A stretch of DNA of 8,757 nt from Rhodocyclaceae bacterium (GTDB lineage: Bacteria; Pseudomonadota; Gammaproteobacteria; Burkholderiales; Rhodocyclaceae). Both the position numbers and the translations under genes were made by a program. The stretch is from the NCBI GenBank assembly GCA_016791085.1, contig JAEUNN010000490.1, positions 1-8,757 of the forward strand. The letters are read 5' to 3'. Each line of letters begins with the position of its first letter. Positions within the stretch are counted from its first letter, which is position 1. The notes beneath the pieces were generated by a model. That model saw only the letters and a list, made by a program, of their open reading frames with translations. It did not search any database and had not been told where the DNA came from. This document shows positions 1 through 5,753 of this stretch, piece by piece.

Positions 1-56
1 TAACAGAATGCGCATGCCCAGGATTGGCTGCTGCGGACCTTGCGATCGATTTGGAT

Positions 57-133
57 TGGTCGGGGCGAGAAGATTCGAACTTCCGACCCCCTGCACCCCA
101 TGCAGGTGCGCTACCAGGCTGCGCTACGCCCCG
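57..133 (-). tRNA. tRNA-Pro (anticodon GGG)
   Basis: This is a complete 77-nt cloverleaf on the minus strand with an encoded CCA. The acceptor arms CGGGGCG and CGCCCCG pair fully, and the discriminator base is A. The anticodon stem CCTGC/GCAGG closes the loop ATGGGGT, which puts GGG at plus positions 97-99, so the tRNA reads CCC and CCU proline codons. The T-loop TTCGAAT is canonical. It lies beyond the merR-type gene and has its own promoter-like -10 box about 13 bases upstream, so it is probably transcribed independently as well as by read-through. No terminator is visible in the 56 bases between its 3' end and the window edge. Confidence 0.97.
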
Positions 134-145
134 ACACAAGAGAGA

Positions 146-154
146 AGTATAGCA
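146..154 (-). promoter_or_regulatory. Extended -10 promoter of tRNA-Pro
   Basis: On the minus strand TGCTATACT forms an extended -10 element (TG, one base, then TATACT). It ends 13 bases before the mature tRNA-Pro 5' end, so transcription should start around 138-140. No good -35 hexamer is visible at 16-18 bases. That position follows a perfect GC palindrome (CCCCGGCCGGGG, 157-168), which suggests that the TG extension compensates. The core GCTATACTTCT is identical to the -10 region of the tRNA-Val promoter in this window. Confidence 0.6.
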
Positions 155-173
155 GACCCCGGCCGGGGCTTCT

Positions 174-548
174 TCAGGAACGCAGCAATTCGGCGATCGC
201 GGCAAGCTCGGCGCGCAGCCCGTCCATGTCCAGCGCTTCGCGCGGCGGCTCGCCCGGCAGCATGGCCGGCATTGCGCTTTCGTCGCGCGGATCCATTTCG
301 TTGAGGCGGTTGCGCGCGCCGCTGATGGTGAACCCTTCCTGGTACAGCAGTTCGCGTATGCGGCGCACCAGCAGGACTTCGTGGTGCTGGTAGTAGCGGC
401 GGTTGCCGCGCCGCTTGACCGGCTTGAGTTGCGTGAATTCCTGCTCCCAATAGCGCAGCACGTGCGGCTTTACGCCGCACAGGTCGCTCACCTCACCGAT
501 GGTGAAGTAGCGCTTTGCCGGAATTGCCGGCAAGGGGTCGGAATCCAT
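174..548 (-). CDS. MerR-family transcriptional regulator (small)
   Basis: This 124-aa protein has an N-terminal MerR-type winged helix-turn-helix at about residues 14-82. Visible signatures are YFTIGEVSDLCGV (helix-turn-helix), VLRYWEQEF and the basic wing RRGNRRYY, followed by the second helix pair (VLLVRRIRELLYQEGFTISGA). After residue 85 there is only an acidic/proline linker and a short helix ending in LLRS. No effector-binding domain is present, and C24 is the only cysteine, so a metal-sensing role like MerR itself is unlikely. It starts 11 bases after the ihfA stop; a GAGGAA Shine-Dalgarno overlaps the ihfA stop with rather long spacing (about 14). It is probably the last protein gene of the pheST-ihfA transcription unit. 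Its DNA target and signal cannot be read from the sequence. The family call is firm and the function is unknown. Confidence 0.9.
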   Translation of the reverse strand: MDSDPLPAIPAKRYFTIGEVSDLCGVKPHVLRYWEQEFTQLKPVKRRGNRRYYQHHEVLLVRRIRELLYQEGFTISGARNRLNEMDPRDESAMPAMLPGEPPREALDMDGLRAELAAIAELLRS

Positions 549-559
549 GGCGGTGGCGT

Positions 560-865
560 TTATTCCTCAACCGCGGGCGGTCCCAGTTGTTCGACCGCCG
601 CCTTCAGTTTTTGGCTGGCATGAAACGTGACCACGCGCCGCGCGGTGATCGGAATTTCCTCGCCGGTTTTGGGGTTGCGCCCCGGTCGTTGCGGCTTGTC
701 GCGCAACTGGAAAATGCCGAAGCCGGACAGCTTGACCGTATTTCCGGCTTCCAGCGCAGCGCGAATTTCGTCAAAGAACGCCTCGACCATGTCTTTTGCT
801 TCGCGCTTGTTGAGCCCCACTTTTTCGAACAGCAGATCGGCCAGTTCTGCCTTTGTCAAGGTCAT
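560..865 (-). CDS. ihfA: Integration host factor subunit alpha
   Basis: This is the alpha subunit of IHF, the heterodimeric nucleoid protein that binds specific sites in the DNA minor groove and bends DNA sharply. The 101-aa protein compares with 99 aa in E. coli. It shows the N-terminal helices (TKAELADLLFEKVGL), the core VKLSGFGIF, and the DNA-contacting arm QRPGRNPKTGEEIPITARR with the intercalating proline at residue 65. RNPKTGE and the context of pheT upstream mark it as IHF-alpha rather than IHF-beta or HU. The E. coli FRPGQKLK is FHASQKLK here. The ATG has a strong GGGGGAGG Shine-Dalgarno about 10 bases upstream. It follows the pheT stop by 20 bases, as in the conserved pheST-ihfA order. 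No separate promoter is recognisable in the short gap; one inside pheT is possible. Confidence 0.97.
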   Translation of the reverse strand: MTLTKAELADLLFEKVGLNKREAKDMVEAFFDEIRAALEAGNTVKLSGFGIFQLRDKPQRPGRNPKTGEEIPITARRVVTFHASQKLKAAVEQLGPPAVEE

Positions 866-885
866 ACCGTTTAAACCTCCCCCAC

Positions 886-3258
886 TTAATCGCGCAGTTT
901 TGCGGCAAATTGCTGCTCGGCAGCATGCACCATCGCGGCCACCGCAGCATCTGCTTCCTTATCCTCCAGCGTACGTTGAGTATCTTGCATAACTACGCGA
1001 AAAGCAAGGCTTTTTCGGTCTTTGGGGATACCCGTACCGTGGTATTGATCGAACACTTCGAGCTCGGTGACGATGGATGGCGCAGCGCGCCTGAGGCAGT
1101 CCAGCAGGCTTGCCGCGGAAAGTTCGTGCGCCACCACGAGCGCAATATCGCGCCGCACGGCCGGGAAACGTGACACTTCGCGGTAGGCCGGAACGCCGGC
1201 TGCGCCGAGCGCGTCCAGGTCGAGTTCGAACACCACCGGCGCACTGCCAAGTTCGTATTTCTGCACCCACTGCGGGTGAATTTCCCCGACCACGCCTATG
1301 CCGCGCCCGTCCACGATGACTCGGGCGGCGCGGCCCGGATGCAGCGCGGGATGGTCCGTGCGCTCGAATTCCGGGCGCACCGGCGCGAGCAGCGCTTCGA
1401 CGTCGCCCTTGACGTCGTAAAAATCCACCTTGCGCGCGGCTTCGCCCCACTGTTCGGCCAGCTGCGTGCCCCAGGCCAGAGCGGCGATGCGGCGCGGCTG
1501 ATCAAAGCCCGCAACCGGCTCGCCGGCCGCATCGAGGCGGAAACAGCGGCCGGTTTCGAACACCCGCACGCGCTCGAGATGGCGTTTGCGATTCGCGGAC
1601 ACCGTGGCAACCAGCCCGGGGATCAGCGAGGAGCGCATGACCGCCATTTGACTCGCGATAGGATTGGCCAGCGTGACCGGACTGGAATTGGCGCAAAAAT
1701 CGGCTTCCCAGTCGCGCTCTATGAATGCGTAGTTGATGACTTCCTGGTAGTCGCGGCCGACCAGCACCTGCTTCTGGCGCGCATCGCTGCGCCGGCCCTC
1801 GGGCAGCGGCAGCATGGTTTGCGGCGCGCGCGGCGCCTCGACCGGAATGTTGTCGTAACCGTGCAGGCGCGCCAGTTCTTCGATCAGATCGATTTCCAGC
1901 GCCAGGTCGAAGCGGTAACTGGGCGGCGTGACGACGAAATTTTCGCCCGCGCGCGCGACCGGCAGCCCCAGGCGTCCCAGCAGGGCGGCCATGTCGGCGT
2001 CGGACAGATCTATGCCCAGCACGCGCCGCGCGCGCGCCGGACGCAATGCGATGGGCGCGCGCTGCGGCACATTGACCACGTGATCGTCGACGGGCCCGGC
2101 TTCGCCGCCGCAAATTTCCAGTATCAGTTGCGTCACGCGCTCGACGCCGGCCACAGTATCTTCAAAATCCACCCCGCGTTCGAAACGGTGGCTGGCTTCG
2201 CTCACGAAGCCATAGCGGCGCGCCCGCCCGGCGACTGCTTCGGGCCACCAGAAGGCGGCCTCCACATACACGCTGCTGGTATCCGCCGTGCATGAGGTGG
2301 ATTCGCCGCCCATGATGCCGGCCATGCTTTCCACGCCGCCCTGGTCGGCGATCACACCGACGTCGGGCGCCAGCGCGATGGTCTGGCCGTTCAACAGCAA
2401 CAAGGCTTCGCCCGGCCTGGCCCAGCGCACTTCCAGCCCGCCGCGGATTTTGTCGGCGTCGAACACGTGGTTGGGCCGGTTCAGTTCCAGCATGACGTAA
2501 TTCGAAATATCGACCAGCGCGGAAATCGCGCGCTGGCCCGAACGTTCCAGACGTTCGACCATCCAGGCCGGGGTGGCGGCACGCGCATTGACGCCGCGCA
2601 CCACGCGGCCGCTGAAGCGCCCGCACAAATCGGGCGCGGCAATGCTGACCGGCACCTTGATGTCGTGCGTAACCGGCGCGGCATAGGGCCGCGGCGCCAC
2701 CAGACCGATGCCGGTGAGCGCCGCCACTTCGCGCGCAATGCCGAGCACGCCCAGGCAGTCGGCACGGTTGGGGGTAAGTTTGATCGTGAATATCTGATCG
2801 TCCAGCCGCAGATAGCTGCGTATGTCCTGGCCCACCGGCGCATCGGCCGGCAAGGCGAGCAAACCCGCGTGGTCCTGCGACAGCCCCAGTTCGCGTGCCG
2901 AACACAGCATGCCGTAACTATCCACGCCGCGCAGTTTGGCCGCCTTGATGGCCAGACCGGGCAGGTTTGCGCCCACCTTGGCGCAGGGCACTTTCATGCC
3001 GGCCACTACGTTAGGCGCGCCGCACACGATTTGCAGCGGCTCCGCGCCGCCCGCATCGACGCGGCATACGCGCAGCTTGTCCGCGCCGGGGTGTGCCTCG
3101 ACGGCTTCCACGCGCGCCACCACGATGCCCGCGAACGGCGGCGCAACCGGCGCCAGCGCCTCGACCTCCAGCCCGGCCATGGTCAATTCGTGCGCCAGGC
3201 GCTCGGCTTCGATGCGATCGGACAGGAATTCGGCGAGCCAACTCAAAGGAAATTGCAT
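886..3258 (-). CDS. pheT: Phenylalanine--tRNA ligase beta subunit
   Basis: This is the large subunit of the cytoplasmic alpha2beta2 phenylalanyl-tRNA synthetase, which joins Phe to tRNA-Phe. It is 790 aa (E. coli 795), so full length. Regions in order: N-terminal B1 (MQFPLSWLAEFL), the EMAP/OB-type tRNA-binding domain at about 39-148 (HPGADKL at 56-62, CGAPN at 79-83), LTPNRADCLG at 161-170, the B3/B4 editing region (about 210-385), B5 (about 400-470), the catalytic-like core (LIEELARLHGYDNIP), and a C-terminal anticodon-binding FDX-ACB domain from about residue 695 (FPAVRRDIALVV, LAFRVVMQD). It begins 9 bases after the pheS stop, and its GAGG Shine-Dalgarno overlaps that stop, which points to translational coupling. 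No frameshift or missing domain is seen. Confidence 0.98.
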   Translation of the reverse strand: MQFPLSWLAEFLSDRIEAERLAHELTMAGLEVEALAPVAPPFAGIVVARVEAVEAHPGADKLRVCRVDAGGAEPLQIVCGAPNVVAGMKVPCAKVGANLPGLAIKAAKLRGVDSYGMLCSARELGLSQDHAGLLALPADAPVGQDIRSYLRLDDQIFTIKLTPNRADCLGVLGIAREVAALTGIGLVAPRPYAAPVTHDIKVPVSIAAPDLCGRFSGRVVRGVNARAATPAWMVERLERSGQRAISALVDISNYVMLELNRPNHVFDADKIRGGLEVRWARPGEALLLLNGQTIALAPDVGVIADQGGVESMAGIMGGESTSCTADTSSVYVEAAFWWPEAVAGRARRYGFVSEASHRFERGVDFEDTVAGVERVTQLILEICGGEAGPVDDHVVNVPQRAPIALRPARARRVLGIDLSDADMAALLGRLGLPVARAGENFVVTPPSYRFDLALEIDLIEELARLHGYDNIPVEAPRAPQTMLPLPEGRRSDARQKQVLVGRDYQEVINYAFIERDWEADFCANSSPVTLANPIASQMAVMRSSLIPGLVATVSANRKRHLERVRVFETGRCFRLDAAGEPVAGFDQPRRIAALAWGTQLAEQWGEAARKVDFYDVKGDVEALLAPVRPEFERTDHPALHPGRAARVIVDGRGIGVVGEIHPQWVQKYELGSAPVVFELDLDALGAAGVPAYREVSRFPAVRRDIALVVAHELSAASLLDCLRRAAPSIVTELEVFDQYHGTGIPKDRKSLAFRVVMQDTQRTLEDKEADAAVAAMVHAAEQQFAAKLRD

Positions 3259-3267
3259 GGCTATGCC

Positions 3268-4344
3268 TCAGCGAAATTGGGACAGAAAACGCAGATCGCC
3301 GTCAAAAAACAGGCGCAGGTCATTGACGCCGTAGCGCAGCATGGTGAGCCGGTCCGGCCCCATGCCGAAGGCGAAGCCGATATAGCGCTCGGAATCTATG
3401 CCGCAATGCGCCAGCACATTCGGGTGCACCATGCCGCTGCCGGCAATTTCGAGCCAGCCGGTGTGCGAACACACGCGGCAGCCTTTGGGGCCGGCGCCGT
3501 CGTCGCAGAACACGCAACTCATGTCGATTTCCGCCGACGGCTCGGTAAACGGGAAGAACGAGGGCCGAAAGCGCGTGGATAGCTGCGGCTTTTCGAAAAA
3601 GCGCCGCAAGAAATCGGTAAACACGCCTTTGAGGCCCGCGAAGCTCACGTCCTCGGCGATCCACAGGCCTTCGACCTGATGGAACATGGGCGAGTGCGTG
3701 GCGTCGGAATCGACCCGATAGACGCGCCCGGGCGCGATGATCTTTATCGCCGGCATGGCGTGGCCAGCTTCCATGAGCGCGCGGTGGCGCGCCACGTGCG
3801 CCTGCATGTAGCGCACCTGTATGGGGCTGGTATGCGTGCGCAACAGTACGCCGCTATTGCCCTCGATGTAGAAAGTGTCGTGCATCGAGCGCGCCGGATG
3901 GTTTTCCGGCGTATTGAGCGCCGTGAAATTGTGGAAATCGGTTTCGATTTCCGGCCCGTCGGCAACCTCGAAGCCGGTCGAGCGGAATATGGCTTCGATG
4001 CGATCGAGCGTGCGCGTCACCGGATGCAGGCCGCCCAGTCCCAGGCCGCGGCCCGGCAAGCTCACGTCCAGCGCCTCTTCCTGCAGTTTGGCCGCCAGCG
4101 CCGCCTGTTTCAGCGCCGCGCGACGTGCTTCCAGCGCCTGTTCCAGGCGCTGTTTGGCCTGGTTGATGACGGCGCCGGCCTCCTTGCGCGCCTCCGGCGC
4201 CAGGCTGCCCAAAGTTTTGAGGCGTTCGGAAATGGCGCCGCTCTTGCCCAGATAACGCGCCTTGGCCTGCTCCAGCAGGGATGCGTCCTGGATCGCGTCA
4301 AACTCGCTCAGAGCCTGGCTGACTATGCTGTCTAGGTCTTGCAT
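3268..4344 (-). CDS. pheS: Phenylalanine--tRNA ligase alpha subunit
   Basis: This is the catalytic subunit of phenylalanyl-tRNA synthetase: it activates Phe with ATP and transfers it to tRNA-Phe. The protein has 358 aa, with an N-terminal coiled-coil tRNA-binding arm (about 1-95) and a class II core: IIAPGRVYR (motif 2, 202-210), FHQVEGL (221-227), FPFTEPSAEID (264-274) and GFAFGMGPDRLTML (motif 3, 323-336). It is about 30 residues longer than E. coli PheS (327) because of two inserts, one near 183-196 and one at 275-294 that holds four cysteines in a C-X2-C-X8-C-X2-C pattern (277, 280, 289, 292), a probable zinc site. The ATG at 4344 gives the family N-terminus MQDLDSIV and has AGGA 8 bases upstream; the open frame extends 16 codons further but has no support. 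A strong terminator precedes the gene. Confidence 0.97.
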   Translation of the reverse strand: MQDLDSIVSQALSEFDAIQDASLLEQAKARYLGKSGAISERLKTLGSLAPEARKEAGAVINQAKQRLEQALEARRAALKQAALAAKLQEEALDVSLPGRGLGLGGLHPVTRTLDRIEAIFRSTGFEVADGPEIETDFHNFTALNTPENHPARSMHDTFYIEGNSGVLLRTHTSPIQVRYMQAHVARHRALMEAGHAMPAIKIIAPGRVYRVDSDATHSPMFHQVEGLWIAEDVSFAGLKGVFTDFLRRFFEKPQLSTRFRPSFFPFTEPSAEIDMSCVFCDDGAGPKGCRVCSHTGWLEIAGSGMVHPNVLAHCGIDSERYIGFAFGMGPDRLTMLRYGVNDLRLFFDGDLRFLSQFR

Positions 4345-4406
4345 GTGGGATTTCCTGCGGAAAGCAGATTCGGGCGCCCTGGCGGCGCGCAATTGCCGGC
4401 GCGCGC

Positions 4407-4442
4407 AAAAAAAGAGGGAGGCTCGCGCCTCCCTCGTTTTTT
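4407..4442 (-). terminator. Intrinsic terminator between rplT and pheS
   Basis: On the minus strand a perfect 9-bp stem GAGGGAGGC/GCCTCCCTC closes a GCGA (GNRA-type) tetraloop and is followed by seven T. An A6 run precedes the stem, so the hairpin could also act on the plus strand. It begins 10 bases after the rplT stop. It should end most transcripts of the thrS-infC-rpmI-rplT unit, so pheST needs read-through or a promoter in the roughly 60 bases that follow. I see no convincing promoter there and no Phe-rich leader ORF like E. coli pheL. Confidence 0.92.
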
Positions 4443-4452
4443 CGCGGCGCGG

Positions 4453-4812
4453 TCAGGCGGCCAATTGGGCCTTGGCCTTGTCGGCGAAGGCCGCAAATGC
4501 CGGCTTGTCGAACACCGCCAGATCGGCGAGCACCTTGCGATCGACCTCGACGGCGGCCTTGCGCAGCCCGTTCATGAAGGTCGAATAGGTCATGCCCAGT
4601 TCGCGTGCGGCCGCGTTGATGCGGGTGATCCACAAGGAGCGGAAATCGCGCTTGCGATTGCGGCGGTCGCGGTAGGCATACTGGCCGGCTTTCATGACCG
4701 CCTGTTTGGCGATCCGATAGACATTGCCGCGACGGCCCCGGTAGCCTTTGGCCTGGGCGAGAATTTTCTTGTGGCGCGCGCGCGCCGTTACACCGCGTTT
4801 GACTCGTGGCAT
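4453..4812 (-). CDS. rplT: 50S ribosomal protein L20
   Basis: L20 binds 23S rRNA early in 50S assembly; in well-studied bacteria it also represses translation of its own operon by binding the mRNA upstream of rpmI. The 119-aa protein (E. coli 118) has the very basic N-terminal RNA-binding tail (MPRVKRGVTARARHKKIL, then GYRGRRGNVYRIAKQ, YRDRRNRKRDFRSLWI) and the globular C-terminal domain (INAAARELGMTYSTFMNGL, then VLADLAVFDKPAF). The ATG has AAGGAG 8 bases upstream and lies 12 bases after the rpmI stop. The rpmI-rplT pair and the terminator after it match the usual operon arrangement. Confidence 0.98.
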   Translation of the reverse strand: MPRVKRGVTARARHKKILAQAKGYRGRRGNVYRIAKQAVMKAGQYAYRDRRNRKRDFRSLWITRINAAARELGMTYSTFMNGLRKAAVEVDRKVLADLAVFDKPAFAAFADKAKAQLAA

Positions 4813-4824
4813 GGTTCCGTCTCC

Positions 4825-5022
4825 TTAGGCGTAGGGCATCATGGCGCGAACGCCGGCCTCGTTGGTGGCATGCACACCGGTCATTCCGCGCAACTGGCGC
4901 TTCATTTTGGTGGATTTCTTGGTCAGGATGTGACGCTTGAACGCTTGCGAACGCTTGATGCTGCCGCTGGCACGCACCTTGAAACGCTTCGCCGCGCCCT
5001 TTTTCGTCTTCATTTTGGGCAT
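4825..5022 (-). CDS. rpmI: 50S ribosomal protein L35
   Basis: This is the small basic protein L35 of the large ribosomal subunit, 65 aa, the normal family length. It begins MPKMKTKKGAAKRFK, the hallmark of L35, and continues with HILTKKSTKMKRQLRG. The frame is open for 39 more codons upstream, but only the ATG at 5022 gives the conserved N-terminus and has a GGAG Shine-Dalgarno 8 bases before it. It sits between infC, with a 158-base structured gap, and rplT. In E. coli its translation is coupled to rplT and repressed by L20 through the leader. Confidence 0.97.
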   Translation of the reverse strand: MPKMKTKKGAAKRFKVRASGSIKRSQAFKRHILTKKSTKMKRQLRGMTGVHATNEAGVRAMMPYA

Positions 5023-5180
5023 GATGGCCACTCCGATTTTCTGTGGCGGCAGGTGGCTTCCCCCTGGAAGCGCTTTTCGGAACCCGCAACCACCTCTTTT
5101 TTGAACGGGCGCCCCGCGCCCGTTCGTCGCGCTCCGCACGGCCTGTGCGGGCGGCCGGCATCACCTCGGGCCGGCGGCCC
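5023..5180 (-). promoter_or_regulatory. Structured infC-rpmI leader, candidate L20 operator
   Basis: The 158-base gap between infC and rpmI is unusually long for this operon and rich in stems. On the minus strand there are a 6-bp stem CCGCAC/GTGCGG, a perfect 10-bp stem GAACGGGCGC/GCGCCCGTTC with a GGG loop followed by A6 (no U-tract, so not a terminator), and a 6-bp stem GCTTCC/GGAAGC nested inside AGGTG/CACCT close to the rpmI Shine-Dalgarno. L20 is known to repress rpmI-rplT by binding structured RNA in this gap, as a pseudoknot in E. coli. Position and structure suit that role; binding by L20 is inferred. Confidence 0.5.
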
Positions 5181-5711
5181 TCAGTGCGCCTTTTTCCTGG
5201 TAGGCGCCAGAATCATGATCATCTGGCGGCCTTCCAGCTTGGGAAACTGTTCTACCGTCGCATACTGCTCGAGGTCGGTACGCACGCGTTCGAGCAGGCG
5301 GATGCCAAATTCCTGGTGCGCCATTTCGCGCCCGCGGAAGCGCAGCGTTACTTTGGCCTTGTCGCCGTCCTGCAGAAAGCGCACCAGATTACGCAGTTTG
5401 ATCTGGTAATCGTTTTCGTCGGTACCGGGACGCAGCTTGATTTCCTTGACCTGAACCTGCTTCTGCTTGAGCTTGGCCTCGTGCGCTTTTTTGGCTTCCT
5501 GGTACTTGTACTTGCCGAAGTCCATGAGCTTGCACACGGGCGGCCGGGCGAGCGGTGCAATTTCCACCAGATCGACTTCCGCCTCTTCGGCCATCGCGAG
5601 CGCCTGATGCAGCGGCACGACGCCTATCTGCTCGCCTTCGATGCCGACCAAACGCACTTCCGGTACGGATATTTCTTCGTTGATGCGCTGCGTCTTCTGC
5701 TGTATGGCTAT
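5181..5711 (-). CDS. infC: Translation initiation factor IF-3 (probable AUA start)
   Basis: IF-3 binds the 30S subunit, prevents 50S joining and proofreads start codons and initiator tRNA. The protein shows the N-domain (RINEEISVPEVRL, GIEGEQIGVVPL, VDLVEIAPLARPPVCKLMDFGKY), a lysine-rich linker, and the C-domain (VKEIKLRPGTDENDYQIKL, KAKVTLRFRGREMAH, EGRQMIMILAP). The conserved RINEEI lies upstream of the first GTG (5657), and between it and the in-frame stop TGA there is no ATG, GTG or TTG. ATA codons stand at 5711 and 5705; the first has AGGCGG about 11 bases upstream and would give 176 aa (E. coli 180). A rare start is expected because E. coli infC uses AUU, which lets IF-3 repress its own translation. 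It follows thrS by 42 bases. Gene identity is certain and the exact start is inferred. Confidence 0.93.
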   Translation of the reverse strand: MAIQQKTQRINEEISVPEVRLVGIEGEQIGVVPLHQALAMAEEAEVDLVEIAPLARPPVCKLMDFGKYKYQEAKKAHEAKLKQKQVQVKEIKLRPGTDENDYQIKLRNLVRFLQDGDKAKVTLRFRGREMAHQEFGIRLLERVRTDLEQYATVEQFPKLEGRQMIMILAPTRKKAH

Positions 5712-5753
5712 GGTTGGATACCCCGCCTGTCAAAAAAAAACAAAGCCGTGCGT

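Noticed and set aside
21..59. CCAATCC repeated at the tRNA-Pro 3' end (53-59 and 21-27) as an integration site
   Set aside because: Seven bases 32 apart are too short to support an attachment site, and no integrase is in the window.
157..168. Perfect palindrome CCCCGGCCGGGG after the merR-type gene as a terminator
   Set aside because: It has only 4-bp arms around a 4-base loop and no U-tract.
1276..3582. Plus-strand open frames of 339 and 371 codons opposite pheT and pheS
   Set aside because: They are antisense shadows of conserved genes, with no motif and no ribosome binding site.
4345..4392. N-terminal extension of PheS by 16 codons to a TTG
   Set aside because: It has no Shine-Dalgarno, while the ATG at 4344 has a good one and gives the family N-terminus.
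4345..4470. pheL-like attenuator of pheST
   Set aside because: No short ORF with Phe codons lies between rplT and pheS. The three Phe near the L20 C-terminus occur in a context that resembles other L20 proteins.
4298..5164. Minus-strand open frame of 288 codons across rpmI and rplT
   Set aside because: It runs out of frame through two ribosomal protein genes and the structured leader; its composition (Arg, Gln, Ala) is typical of a frame shadow.
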